Part shown: in pieces, positions 8,646-19,916 of the stretch | How the letters are laid out: every line of letters begins with the position of its first letter | How positions within the stretch are numbered: position 1 is the stretch's first letter | NCBI RefSeq assembly: GCF_900114315.1 | Contig: NZ_FOSQ01000004.1 | Span: 62,001 to 126,000, forward strand | DNA: 64,000 bases | Direction: 5' to 3' | Source: Falsiroseomonas stagni DSM 19981 | GTDB lineage: Bacteria; Pseudomonadota; Alphaproteobacteria; Acetobacterales; Acetobacteraceae | Translations under genes and position numbers: made by a program | Notes under the pieces: model-generated | Told to the model about the DNA's origin: nothing | The model's database searches: none | The model's input: only the letters and a program-made list of their open reading frames with translations

Positions 8646-9251
8646 ATGGCGGCGGTGGAGTTGCGGGTGCTGGACACGCGTATCGGCGCGCGATTCAAGC
8701 GGCCACGGCCGACCGACATCATCGTCGGCACCAGCACGACCCTGACCCGGCTGTTCGACCGGGTCACGGCGGCGCTCGGCTCCAACAGGCTGTCACGCCT
8801 GTCCGTCTGCTGCCATGGCTATGAGGGTGGCGTGGCCGATGAGCGCATGGCGATGTCGCGCATGGGTGGCGGCTTCGGGCTGCAACTCGGACAGGATGAC
8901 CTGACCTTCGATACCGTCGGTGCCTTCAACGCGCTGTCGGGCCGCTTCATGGCCGGCGGGCAGATGGACATCTATGCCTGCGCGGCGGCGGAGGACAGTT
9001 CCTCCACCGGCTTCACCGGCAATGGGCGGCTGCTGATGCGGGAACTCGCGGGGCAGATCAACGCGACGGTCCGCGCTTCCGACTCCATCCAGATCTACAA
9101 CCACGGCGTGGTGACCACGACCGTCTTCGGCATCCCCGTCTTCTCGGAATATGAGGGCGTCGATTTCGGGGATTGGGAGGGGAATGTCTGGCTCTTCCTG
9201 CCCGATGGCAGCCGGCGGCAGGACAGGCGGCCGGGGCGCGGCGTGAACTGA
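8646..9251 (+). CDS. caspase-fold-like protein (DUF4347/CHAT-like), function unknown
   Basis: A 201-residue soluble protein. Its core has the layout of clan CD cysteine peptidase folds: a strand ending in a His-Gly pair (LSVCCHGYEGG, His57), then, 55 residues later, a strand ending in a Cys (MDIYACAAAEDS, Cys112), followed by an Ala-rich helix and a strand with ATVRASD. DUF4347 and related bacterial proteins show the same order. I infer a caspase-like fold; activity is unproven, and the protein carries no other domain. An AGGAGA ribosome-binding site precedes the ATG. It lies between two paralogous small membrane proteins on the other strand. Confidence 0.6.
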   Translation: MAAVELRVLDTRIGARFKRPRPTDIIVGTSTTLTRLFDRVTAALGSNRLSRLSVCCHGYEGGVADERMAMSRMGGGFGLQLGQDDLTFDTVGAFNALSGRFMAGGQMDIYACAAAEDSSSTGFTGNGRLLMRELAGQINATVRASDSIQIYNHGVVTTTVFGIPVFSEYEGVDFGDWEGNVWLFLPDGSRRQDRRPGRGVN

Positions 9252-9289
9252 CCGGGCCGGGTGCCGTCCTGGCGCCCGGCCCGCCCGGC

Positions 9290-9511
9290 TCAATCGCCGG
9301 CGGCCACGCCTTCGTCGATCGCGCGGGGGCTGGTCGTCTCGTCGATCCAGATCATCACCATGGACCCCACCAGCGCGCAGGTGACGCCGATGACGTCATG
9401 GCCGGTGAGGAAGCCGATCGGCGTACCGGCGGCGCAGGCGATGGTCGTGGGCCAGGGGTAGCGGCCGATCAGCCCGAAGATCATGCCGAAGGGGGCGTAG
9501 AGGGCAGCCAT
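9290..9511 (-). CDS. small hydrophobic protein, paralogue 2 of a flanking pair
   Basis: A 73-residue protein with two hydrophobic segments (about 4-15 plus 21-36, and 42-57). It is the gapless paralogue of the 8202-8423 product, sharing GLIGRYPW, GH at 37-38, a GS-VMIW block near 49-55 and the terminal AAGD. The ATG at 9511 gives the same length as the partner; an upstream ATG at 9640 would add a basic, low-quality N-terminus. It converges on the caspase-like gene with only 38 bases between the stops. The function is unknown. Confidence 0.6.
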   Translation of the reverse strand: MAALYAPFGMIFGLIGRYPWPTTIACAAGTPIGFLTGHDVIGVTCALVGSMVMIWIDETTSPRAIDEGVAAGD

Positions 9512-9658
9512 CAAGGCCGTGATCCTTTGCAAGCCGGCGCCGGGCTTGTCGCCACCATGGCGAGGCGTGCGCGCCGGGGCACGCTCTCGCCGGCGTGAGG
9601 ATGACGCAAGGCACAGGTCCAAAGGATGCGGCGAATTCACCCGCGCGACAGGCCCAGG

Positions 9659-9688
9659 GGAAAATCCGCAATGAATGGCGGATTTTCC
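9659..9688 (-). terminator. 11-bp perfect hairpin downstream of the DUF815 ATPase
   Basis: GGAAAATCCGC (9659-9669) pairs perfectly with GCGGATTTTCC (9678-9688) around an 8-base loop. The A/T-rich outer stem can supply the U-tract in either direction. It lies 65 bases beyond the minus-strand ATPase stop. The surrounding 60 bases are visibly more AT-rich than neighbouring genes. Confidence 0.5.
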
Positions 9689-9753
9689 TGTGTATACCGT
9701 AACTTATCGGGCAAGTTTCACGTCATGAGAAGCCCGTCACCTGGCGGACATGC

Positions 9754-10620
9754 TCACCCGTCCAGCCGGACTCCGAGACGCCCGGCCATCTCCTGCACGA
9801 ATTGCCAGGCCACGCGGCCGGACCGCCCGCCGCGGGTGACGGACCATTCGACAGCGGCCTTGCGGAGCTCCTCCGGCCCGACCGGCAGGCCGAAGGTGGC
9901 GGCGTAGCCCTCGATCATCGCGAAGAAGGTGTCCTGGTCGCAGTTGTGGAAGCCGATCCACAGGCCGAAGCGGTCGCTGAGGCTGACCTTCTCCTCCACC
10001 GCCTCCCCGGGGTTGATGGCGGTGCTGCGCTCATTCTCGATCATGTCGCGGGACATGAGGTGGCGGCGGTTGGAGGTGGCGTAGAACAGGACATTGGCGG
10101 GCCGGCCCTCGATCCCGCCATCCAGCACGGATTTCAGCGCCTTGTAGTCCGCGTCCTCGCGCTCGAAGGACAGATCGTCGCAGAAGACGAGGCAGCGGCG
10201 GGGCTGGGCGCGCAGGATGTTGAGCAGGTCGGGCAGGGTGCGGACATCCTCCCGCTGGATTTCCACCAGCGCCAGGCAGCCCGGATTCTCGGCATTGGCG
10301 GCGCCGTGGGCGGCCTTCACCAGGGACGACTTGCCCATGCCGCGCGCGCCCCAGAGCATGGCGTTGTTGGCCGGCAGGCCGCGGGCGAAGCGCAGCGTGT
10401 TCTCCAGCACCAGGCCCTTCTGGCGGTCCACGCCCTGGAGCAGCGCGATATCCACGGCGGAGACGCGCTTCACCGGCGCCAGGCGTGCGGGCGGGCCGGG
10501 ATGCCAGACGAAGGCATCGGCGCCGCGCAGGTCGGGCGCCGGCGGCGGCGGGGGCGCCAGGCGTTCCAGGGCCTCCGCGATGCGGGTGAGGGTCGGGAGG
10601 AGGGCGTGCGGATCGGTCAA
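9754..10620 (-). CDS. DUF815 family ATP-binding protein
   Basis: A 288-residue AAA-type ATPase of the DUF815 family. Walker A GARGMGKSS is at about residues 91-99, Walker B CLVFCDDL at 143-150, and a sensor-like ATSNRRHLM stretch follows. The C-terminus has the family's typical GWxGFhNCDQDTFFAMIEGYA-like lid (here IGFHNCDQDTFFAMIEGYA). I chose a TTG start at 10620 (LTDPHALLPTL) since the frame upstream is low complexity and would overlap yajC; the start is uncertain. The cellular role of DUF815 is not established. It is divergent from yajC. Confidence 0.82.
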   Translation of the reverse strand: MTDPHALLPTLTRIAEALERLAPPPPPAPDLRGADAFVWHPGPPARLAPVKRVSAVDIALLQGVDRQKGLVLENTLRFARGLPANNAMLWGARGMGKSSLVKAAHGAANAENPGCLALVEIQREDVRTLPDLLNILRAQPRRCLVFCDDLSFEREDADYKALKSVLDGGIEGRPANVLFYATSNRRHLMSRDMIENERSTAINPGEAVEEKVSLSDRFGLWIGFHNCDQDTFFAMIEGYAATFGLPVGPEELRKAAVEWSVTRGGRSGRVAWQFVQEMAGRLGVRLDG

Positions 10621-10729
10621 GGCGGGGCCCCGGCTGCTGCGGCGTATTGACGGAAAGGGGGCGGAAGCTAGGTTGCGGGCCGAGGCGCCGCAACCCCGGC
10701 GCAGCCCCAAGAAAGCCGGACCCAACCCC

Positions 10730-11068
10730 ATGTTCATTTCGCCTGCCTACGCCCAGACCGCCGATGGCGGCACCACGGCTGTGATCATGCAGCTGCTGCC
10801 GCTGATCCTGATCTTCGCGGTCTTCTACTTCCTGCTGATCCGGCCCCAGCAGAAGAAGATGAAGGAACACCGGGCGCTGCTCGGCCAGCTGAAGCGCAAC
10901 GACAAGGTCATCACCGCGGGCGGCATCGTCGGCACCATTTCCAAGGTGCGCGACGACAGCGACGAGATCGAGGTGGAGATCGCGCCCGGCGTGCGCGTGA
11001 CGGTGGTGCGCGGCACCATCGCCAGCGTGGTGAAGCCGCCGGAGCCCGCGAACGACACCAAGGCCTGA
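10730..11068 (+). CDS. yajC: preprotein translocase subunit YajC
   Basis: YajC is a small inner-membrane protein that associates with SecDF and the holotranslocon. The 112-residue product has one membrane helix (about residues 20-41), the hallmark FYFLLIRPQQKKMKEH stretch directly after it, and the beta-rich domain with LKRNDKVITAGGIVGTI. The ATG at 10730 is the only sensible start. Normally secD and secF follow; here a tandem hairpin array and an unrelated hydrolase come next, so secDF must be elsewhere. Confidence 0.93.
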   Translation: MFISPAYAQTADGGTTAVIMQLLPLILIFAVFYFLLIRPQQKKMKEHRALLGQLKRNDKVITAGGIVGTISKVRDDSDEIEVEIAPGVRVTVVRGTIASVVKPPEPANDTKA

Positions 11069-11069
11069 T

Positions 11070-11144
11070 GGCGTCTGCGACGCCAGGGCCTGCCGGCGTC
11101 TGCGACGCCAGGGCCTGCCGGCGTCTGCGACGCCAGGGCCTGAA
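11070..11144. repeat. three tandem 25-bp repeats, each a hairpin
   Basis: Three head-to-tail copies (11070-11094, 11095-11119, 11120-11144), the last differing only in its final two bases. Each copy contains the palindrome GGCGTCTGCGACGCC (6-bp stem, 3-base loop), so the transcript just after the yajC stop can fold into three consecutive hairpins. Possible roles are transcription termination or mRNA 3-prime protection. The units are identical and carry no spacers. Confidence 0.85.
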
Positions 11145-11290
11145 GGCACCCTTTGGTGTCACGGGGGCGGGCCGCAAGGTCCGCCCCTTTTTCATGCGCG
11201 CATGGCGGCCCTTCGGCGGCATGCGCCCTGCGCGCGGGACAGGCGGCGCGGCGGGTGTCAGAAGGGCGCGGACATCAGCGGAGAGTGACG

Positions 11291-11887
11291 ATGAGCGAGC
11301 CCAGGACCCTGCTGCAGATGGCCGGCGCCAGCCTGGCCCCGCCCGCCCTGGCGGAGGCCGTGCTGCTGGTGATCGATGCGCAGGGCGAATACCGCACGGG
11401 GAAGCTGCCGCTGGAGGGCATCGAGGACTCGCTGCCCGTGCTTGCCGGCCTCATCGCCCGCGCGCGGGCGGGCGGCGCCGTGGTGATCCATGTCGCGCAT
11501 AAGGGCCGCGCCGGCGGGTTGTTCGACCGCGATGCCGCGGGCGGCGCCATCCTGGCGGAGGTCGCGCCGGCCGGGGAGGAGGCGGTGGTGGAAAAGCCGC
11601 TGCCCAACGCCTTCGCGGGCACCGACCTGGCGCAGCGCCTGGCCGCCATCGGGCGGAAGGAGCTGATCGTGGCGGGCTACCAGACGCATATGTGCGTCAG
11701 CAGCACGGCGCGGGCGGCGCTCGACCTCGGCTATCGGGTGACGGTGCCGCATGATGCCTGCGCGACGCGGGCGCTGCCCGATGCGCTGGGCGGCCCCGCG
11801 ATCAGCGGCGCGGCGATCCACCGCCACGCGCTGGCGGAACTGGCGGACCGTTTCGCCGTGGTGCTGCCGGCCGCGGCGATCGGCTGA
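11291..11887 (+). CDS. isochorismatase-family cysteine hydrolase
   Basis: A 198-residue cytoplasmic hydrolase with the complete Asp-Lys-Cys triad of the family: Asp29 (LLVIDAQGEY), Lys102 (VVEKPLPNAF) and Cys135 (GYQTHMCVSSTA, preceded by the usual non-prolyl or cis-peptide turn). Members act on isochorismate, nicotinamide, biuret and related amides; the substrate here is undetermined. The ATG at 11291 fits the family length; a longer frame from 11153 is only spacer sequence. It follows the yajC repeat array and converges on sodB through a shared terminator region. Confidence 0.85.
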   Translation: MSEPRTLLQMAGASLAPPALAEAVLLVIDAQGEYRTGKLPLEGIEDSLPVLAGLIARARAGGAVVIHVAHKGRAGGLFDRDAAGGAILAEVAPAGEEAVVEKPLPNAFAGTDLAQRLAAIGRKELIVAGYQTHMCVSSTARAALDLGYRVTVPHDACATRALPDALGGPAISGAAIHRHALAELADRFAVVLPAAAIG

Positions 11888-11902
11888 TCCGGGCATGAAA
11901 AA

Positions 11903-11928
11903 GGGGCGCCGGATGGCTCCGGCGCCCC
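11903..11928 (-). terminator. intrinsic terminator of the superoxide dismutase gene
   Basis: GGGGCGCCGG / CCGGCGCCCC form a perfect 10-bp stem with a 6-base loop. On the minus strand the stem is followed by TTTTT, so it terminates sodB; on the plus strand it may also serve the hydrolase gene that ends at 11887. Confidence 0.85.
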
Positions 11929-11950
11929 CTGTTCCTGGACCCTGGAAGGG

Positions 11951-12589
<639 letters not shown>

Positions 12590-12737
12590 GGGGGACTCTC
12601 CCGTTGGAGGTTCTTGCCCCCGTGTCACGCCGGAGGCCGACGACTGACCTAGGCGTGGTGCTTCAGGGCGTCAACCACGCTTGCCCGCTTGGCGCGGGAC
12701 GCTTGCCGGGCCTGCGCGGGACCGTCATCAAGCCGCC

Positions 12738-13556
12738 ATGGCCACCACCGCGCTTTCGCCCATCGCAGCCTTCGCCCGCGCGCATGACCCGGACCGGTTC
12801 CTGACCGCGATCTTCATGCCGGCAGCGGTCCGGGAGGCGTTCTTCTGCCTCATCGCCCTCAATCACGAACTGGCCCGCGCGCGGGAGGCGACGATCAACC
12901 CCGTCGCCGCGCTGATCCGGCTGCAATGGTGGCGGGACGCCATCGGCGAGGCAGCTTCCGGCGCGCCCGCCCGGCGGCATGAGGTGGCGGCGCCGCTCCA
13001 TGCCGCGATCGTGTCCGGCGCGCTGGCGGCGGATGACCTGCTGGGCCTGGTCGATGCGCGGGAGCCGGAGACGGAGGAGGAGGGGATCCCGACGCGGGAA
13101 GCCTTCGGGTCCTATCTCCGCGCGGGTGCCGGCGGCTTCGCGGTGGTGGCGGGGCGGCTGGCCGGGGCACCGTCGGAATCCCTGCCCCTGCTGCAGCGCC
13201 TGGGCGCCCTGCACGGGCTTTCGGGGGTGCTGCGCAGCGTGCCCGCCCATGCCGCCCAGGGCCGCTGCCTGCTGCCGCGGGACGCCCTGGCGGAAGCGGG
13301 CCTGATCACGGAGGCGGTGGTGGCGGACCCCGCCATCGCCGCGCCCCTGCTGCGGGCGCTGGCGGAGGAAGGGGGCGTGATGATCGGCAAGGCGATGGCG
13401 GAGGCCTTGCCCCACGCCGCGCTGCCGGCGGCGCTGCCCGCCGTGCTGGCGCGGCGCGACCTCCGCCGCATCGCCGCCGGGCAGCCCGTGCCGCGGCCGC
13501 GCGGCGTGGCGGACCGGCTGGCGGTGGCGTGGGCGGCATTCCGGGGCCGGTTGTAG
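12738..13556 (+). CDS. squalene/phytoene synthase-like protein (NDUFAF6-like)
   Basis: A 272-residue helical protein of the trans-isoprenyl diphosphate synthase superfamily. The start (FLTAIFMPAAVREAFFCLIALNHELA) matches the family, as does LQWWRDAI, but the aspartate-rich DxxxD motifs needed for Mg-diphosphate chemistry are absent; the corresponding stretch reads NHELARARE. This pattern is that of NDUFAF6-like proteins, which in mitochondria help assemble complex I, rather than of HpnC/HpnD or CrtB enzymes. The role is therefore inferred as assembly factor, not sterol or carotenoid synthesis. The ATG at 12738 was chosen by family length. Confidence 0.75.
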   Translation: MATTALSPIAAFARAHDPDRFLTAIFMPAAVREAFFCLIALNHELARAREATINPVAALIRLQWWRDAIGEAASGAPARRHEVAAPLHAAIVSGALAADDLLGLVDAREPETEEEGIPTREAFGSYLRAGAGGFAVVAGRLAGAPSESLPLLQRLGALHGLSGVLRSVPAHAAQGRCLLPRDALAEAGLITEAVVADPAIAAPLLRALAEEGGVMIGKAMAEALPHAALPAALPAVLARRDLRRIAAGQPVPRPRGVADRLAVAWAAFRGRL

Positions 13557-13631
13557 CGGGCCACGGCCGCAGGCGGGCATTTCCAGCCAGGCGGAAGCCA
13601 TGGCACCCTTCGCGCAACAAAAGGGAGGATC

Positions 13632-14390
13632 ATGTCCATGCCGTCTCGCCGCGCCCTGCTGGCCGCGCCGCTGCTGATGCTGCCGGGGATCGCCCGGGCG
13701 CAGGACACGCCCGCGATCTTCGCGGCGGGCGCCACCAAGCATGCGGTGGAGGAGTTGCAGGCGGCGGAGCGTGCCGCCGGCCGGCCCGTCCCCTCCGCCG
13801 CCTTCGACACGGTCGGCGCGCTGCGGGACCGGATCCTGGCGGGTGAACGCCCGGCGGTGACGCTGCTGTCGGCGGAGGCGGTGGCGGCGATCCGCGGCCG
13901 CGGCATCGGGCCGGCCGATGGCGCGGTGGATGTCGGGCGCACCGGCGTCGGCCTCGCGGCCCCGGCCGGGCGGCCGGCGCCGGATATCGGGACGCCGGAG
14001 GCCTTCCGGAACGCGCTGCTGGCCGCCGAGACCATCGCCTATGCCGACCCCGCCCGCGGCGCGACCGCCGGGCGGCATGTGGCGGTGGTGATCGAGCGGC
14101 TCGGCCTGACGGAGGCGCTGCGGCCGAAGCTGCGGCTCGTCTCCTTCGGCGTCGAAGGCGTGGCGATGGCGGGGCGCGGGGAGGTGACGCTGGCCTTCAG
14201 CCAGGCGACCGAGATCATCGACCGGCCCGGCGTCCAACTGGTGGGGCTGCTGCCGGAGGCGCTGAACCTCTGGACCGTCTATCGCGCCGCCATCGTGCAG
14301 GACGGGCCGGCGGCGCGGGCGCTGCTGGCGCTGCTGTCGGGGGAGGCCGCGCGGGCGGCCTATGCGCGGATCGGGTTCCGGCCGGCGTGA
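13632..14390 (+). CDS. periplasmic substrate-binding protein, ModA-like
   Basis: A 252-residue secreted protein. The N-terminus MSMPSRRALLAAPLLMLPGIARAQD is a signal peptide with an arginine pair and an ARA cleavage site near residue 23. The mature part resembles type 2 periplasmic binding proteins of the ModA/AccA-like group (FAAGATKHAVEEL at its start, YADPARGATAGRHVA in the middle). No transporter genes adjoin it, so the ligand is unknown. A strong GGGAGGAT ribosome-binding site precedes the ATG. It stands alone after a 75-base gap. Confidence 0.75.
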   Translation: MSMPSRRALLAAPLLMLPGIARAQDTPAIFAAGATKHAVEELQAAERAAGRPVPSAAFDTVGALRDRILAGERPAVTLLSAEAVAAIRGRGIGPADGAVDVGRTGVGLAAPAGRPAPDIGTPEAFRNALLAAETIAYADPARGATAGRHVAVVIERLGLTEALRPKLRLVSFGVEGVAMAGRGEVTLAFSQATEIIDRPGVQLVGLLPEALNLWTVYRAAIVQDGPAARALLALLSGEAARAAYARIGFRPA

Positions 14391-14407
14391 GGCGCACGCC
14401 GGTGAGA

Positions 14408-14439
14408 GCATGATCTAGTCGGGGCATGATCGAGTCGGG
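14408..14439. repeat. tandem 16-bp repeat, two copies
   Basis: Two adjacent 16-base units (14408-14423 and 14424-14439) of the form GCATGATCnAGTCGGG differ at one position. They lie in the 248-base spacer between the binding-protein gene and the GT29-like gene, which shows no other recognisable gene or signal. Function unknown; an operator-like role is possible. Confidence 0.6.
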
Positions 14440-14638
14440 CCGAATCACCCGACGAGGCGGACACTGCGCCGATGCAGGTCGCGAGGCCCCTTTCGGCGTC
14501 GCTTCCGACATGGGTCCAGGGCCTGTGGAGACCTGGCTGCGGGCGCGCCCGGCGGTGGAACCCCATCGCCCCGCCCGCCGCGAGCCCCCGCCTGGCAGGC
14601 CCGAATATCCACGCACCGATCGCAGCCCGGGCCAAACC

Positions 14639-15741
14639 CTATGCCGAGGAGGAGTGGCGCGTGACGGCGTGGCCCAGCACCGGCAGCGCATGCGCCGCGA
14701 ACCAGCGTTCATAGGCCAGTTCGTGCATGACGGCGGCGGTGACGTCGCCGAAATAGTGGCCCTGGCGTCCGGGGGCGAAGAAGTCGAAGCCGAACAGCGT
14801 GACCGGCCGCGCGAAGACGACCGCCGCCAGGATGATCGCCGTGAGCCCCGTGGTTGGCCAGGGATAGGCGATGCCGGAGACCAGGTCGATCAGCCCGTTG
14901 GGCAGGCGCGGGGGGCCGGGGGGGGCCGGATCCTCGAAGGCGATGCCGCGGATGCCGAGCGCGGGCAGGGTGTCGAAGCCGGGTTCGCGCGTGACCAGGC
15001 TGGGCAGGATCGGGCGCTTGGTCTCGTGGAACAGCATCAGGTCGCAGCGCCGCCCCGCATCGGCCTCATGCCCGGTCAGCAGCGGGTAGTTCATGCGGAT
15101 GACCATGTCATGCGCTTCGATCGCCGCGCCGGCGCCGCTGCCGCGAAGGCCGGAGCCGTTGCCGACCACGGCCACGTCGCGCGCCATCGCCAGGCGCTCC
15201 AGCGCCGGCGGCATGCCCTGCGCCATGATGCCCGGCAGGCGCTTGGCCAGCACTTCCCGCACCGGCCCGGCATCGGCGGGGCGACCCTGAAGGCAGTGGT
15301 GCTGCAGGCGAAGCGAGCGGCGGGTGAGGGGCGACAACTCTGCCATCGCCAACGCCCAGTGCCGGACCGCCTCCGCTGAGGGGGCGAGGAGTTCGGTGCG
15401 GAGCAGGGCTCGCAGCCATTCCGGCCGGGGAACCGGCGGTGCGGGCAGTTCCGAGAGGATCAGGGCGCGCAGGGCATCGAACTCGCCGAGCCGGTTGTGC
15501 AGCCGCGCCAGGGCCATTGCCGCGAAGGGGCGGCTCGGCGCATGGGCCAGAAGTGCCGTCGCGGCGGCGCGGAGGGGCTCCGGATGCGTTTCGAACAGCG
15601 CCTCCGCGACATGCCAGGCATAGCGCCGGTCGGCGTCCGGCTTGGTCTCCAGATGGTGTCGCAGCCAGTCGGCCCGCTCGCCCTGCGGCCGGGCCGCGAC
15701 CGCCATGCGGAGGAGGTAGTGCGGGGAGTGGACGGTGGCCG

Positions 15742-15745
<4 letters not shown>
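14639..15745 (-). CDS. glycosyltransferase family 29 (sialyltransferase-like) protein
   Basis: A 368-residue protein. The N-terminal half (about 1-185) is a helical, repeat-like region without family match. The C-terminal half has the GT29 layout: a large motif with [14 protein letters not shown] (191-204) continuing to VIRMNY, a small motif [11 protein letters not shown] (294-304), and a final His330/His341-Glu342 block ([16 protein letters not shown]). GT29 enzymes use CMP-linked sugars such as CMP-sialic acid. The donor and acceptor here are unknown. The GTG start overlaps the uvrA stop (GTGA), so the gene is translationally coupled to uvrA. Confidence 0.72.
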
Positions 15746-18618
<2,873 letters not shown>

Positions 18619-18677
18619 GAGGTCACCGATCGGTCTGGGTGGGCCGTAGGGGCGCCGCCCCGTGGAGTCGGGACGGC

Positions 18678-18692
18678 GTTCGCGTCTTGTTC
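18678..18692. promoter_or_regulatory. LexA (SOS) box between uvrA and ssb
   Basis: The sequence GTTCGCGTCTTGTTC is a perfect match to the alphaproteobacterial LexA consensus GTTC-N7-GTTC. It lies between the divergent uvrA and ssb genes and overlaps the -35 element of the ssb promoter, so LexA binding would be expected to repress ssb and probably uvrA. Confidence 0.85.
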
Positions 18693-18715
18693 TAGATGAT
18701 GCGAAGCCCTATAGG
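18687..18715 (+). promoter_or_regulatory. predicted sigma-70 promoter of ssb
   Basis: TTGTTC (18687-18692) and TATAGG (18710-18715) are separated by 17 bases. The -35 hexamer lies inside the right half of the LexA box. The predicted start site is about 65 bases upstream of the ssb ATG. Confidence 0.65.
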
Positions 18716-18786
18716 TAGTGCTTCAACGGATTTTGCGAGACCGGCGGGGACAGCTAAGTTGCACCCCGCAGTGAGGGGATGTTGCG

Positions 18787-19368
18787 ATGGCTGGCGTCAA
18801 CAAGGTGATCCTGGTGGGGCGGCTCGGCCGCGATCCGGAGATCCGCAACTTCCAGAATGGCGGCCGCGTGGTGAACCTGCGGCTTGCGACCAGCGAGCGC
18901 TACAAGGACCGCGAGGGCAACCAGCAGGAGCGCACCGAATGGCATTCGGTGGCGATCTTCAACGAGAAGCTGGGCGAGATCGCGGAGAAGTACCTGCGCA
19001 AGGGCAGCGAGGTCTATGTCGAGGGCCAGCTCGAGACCCGCAAGTGGCAGGACCAGGCCGGCGCCGACCGCTACACCACGGAAATCGTGCTGCGCCAGTT
19101 CCGGGGCGAGATCGCGCTGCTCGGCGGCCGCGGTACGGGCGGTGAGATGGGCGGCGACCCCGGCGAGGGCGGCGGCGGCTATGCCGGTGGTGGCGGCGGG
19201 GGCGGCGGCTATGGCGGCGGGGGTGGTGGTGGCCGTTCCGCCGGCGGCGGCGGCCGGTCCTCCGGCGGCTGGGACAACAGCGGCGGCGGCAGCCGGGCGC
19301 CCGCCGGTGGTGGCCGCAGCGCGCCGCCCAAGGGCGGCAGCGACCTGGACGACGATATTCCGTTCTGA
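18787..19368 (+). CDS. ssb: single-stranded DNA-binding protein
   Basis: SSB coats single-stranded DNA during replication, repair and recombination. The 193-residue protein has a complete OB fold (residues 1-112, beginning [18 protein letters not shown]), an unusually Gly-rich linker (about 115-185) and the acidic C-terminal tip DLDDDIPF that recruits partner proteins. It is divergent from uvrA and preceded by an SOS-controlled promoter. The linker contains long runs of glycine codons that open a spurious frame on the other strand. Confidence 0.97.
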   Translation: MAGVNKVILVGRLGRDPEIRNFQNGGRVVNLRLATSERYKDREGNQQERTEWHSVAIFNEKLGEIAEKYLRKGSEVYVEGQLETRKWQDQAGADRYTTEIVLRQFRGEIALLGGRGTGGEMGGDPGEGGGGYAGGGGGGGGYGGGGGGGRSAGGGGRSSGGWDNSGGGSRAPAGGGRSAPPKGGSDLDDDIPF

Positions 19369-19370
19369 TC

Positions 19371-19817
19371 TTGCCGGGGCAGCCTGCTGCCCGTGCCTGG
19401 GTGTGCAGGGCCGTCGCCATCGCGGCGATGGTCCTCGGCGCCATCGGCAGCATGCCCGTCATCGTCTTCCTGGCGGGCCTGTGGGCCGAGTTCTTCCCGG
19501 ATGCTGCGGGACTGCTCGGCCTGCCGGGGCTCCAGATCGACAAGCTCCTGCCCGAAGCCAGCGGCGCGCCCCTCATCGGACCTCCGCTGCCGCTGCTCAG
19601 CGGCGTCGTGGCGCCGACGATGTTCCTGTGGGGCCTGATGCGTCTGCCGCGCAGTGCGGAGGCACGCCGCCGCGTCACCGCCTGCGCCTTCGCCGCCTTC
19701 TTCGCCACCACGCCGCTCTTCATCGGCCTGGTGCTGGCCGTGCCGCTGATCCTGCTGGTGCTGCTGCCCGCGGTCGCGGGCTTCAGGCGGGATTTCCTGC
19801 CGGCGCATCGCCCCTGA
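19371..19817 (+). CDS. hypothetical small membrane protein
   Basis: A 148-residue protein with about three to four hydrophobic segments (residues about 10-35, 68-90, 102-115 and 118-140) and a basic C-terminus. I do not recognise the family. The frame opens with TTG two bases after the ssb stop, suggesting translational coupling; an ATG at 19428 is an alternative that would shorten the first helix. Codon use looks like that of neighbouring genes. There is no motif to suggest transport or enzymatic function. Confidence 0.55.
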   Translation: MPGQPAARAWVCRAVAIAAMVLGAIGSMPVIVFLAGLWAEFFPDAAGLLGLPGLQIDKLLPEASGAPLIGPPLPLLSGVVAPTMFLWGLMRLPRSAEARRRVTACAFAAFFATTPLFIGLVLAVPLILLVLLPAVAGFRRDFLPAHRP

Positions 19818-19916
19818 TCCACGCCCTGTTCCCCCGGGAACACGGCCCCGGCCCCATCCCCCGTCATTCTCCCCCCACGCCGCGGATGGTCGCGGCACCG
19901 GATGATGGAGACGACG

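Noticed and set aside
11070-11144. Possible CRISPR array
   Set aside because: The units are directly adjacent with no variable spacers and there are no cas genes.
14426-15379. A 317-codon open frame on the plus strand
   Set aside because: It overlaps the GT29-like gene and lacks family features, whereas the opposite strand gives recognisable sialylmotif-like elements.
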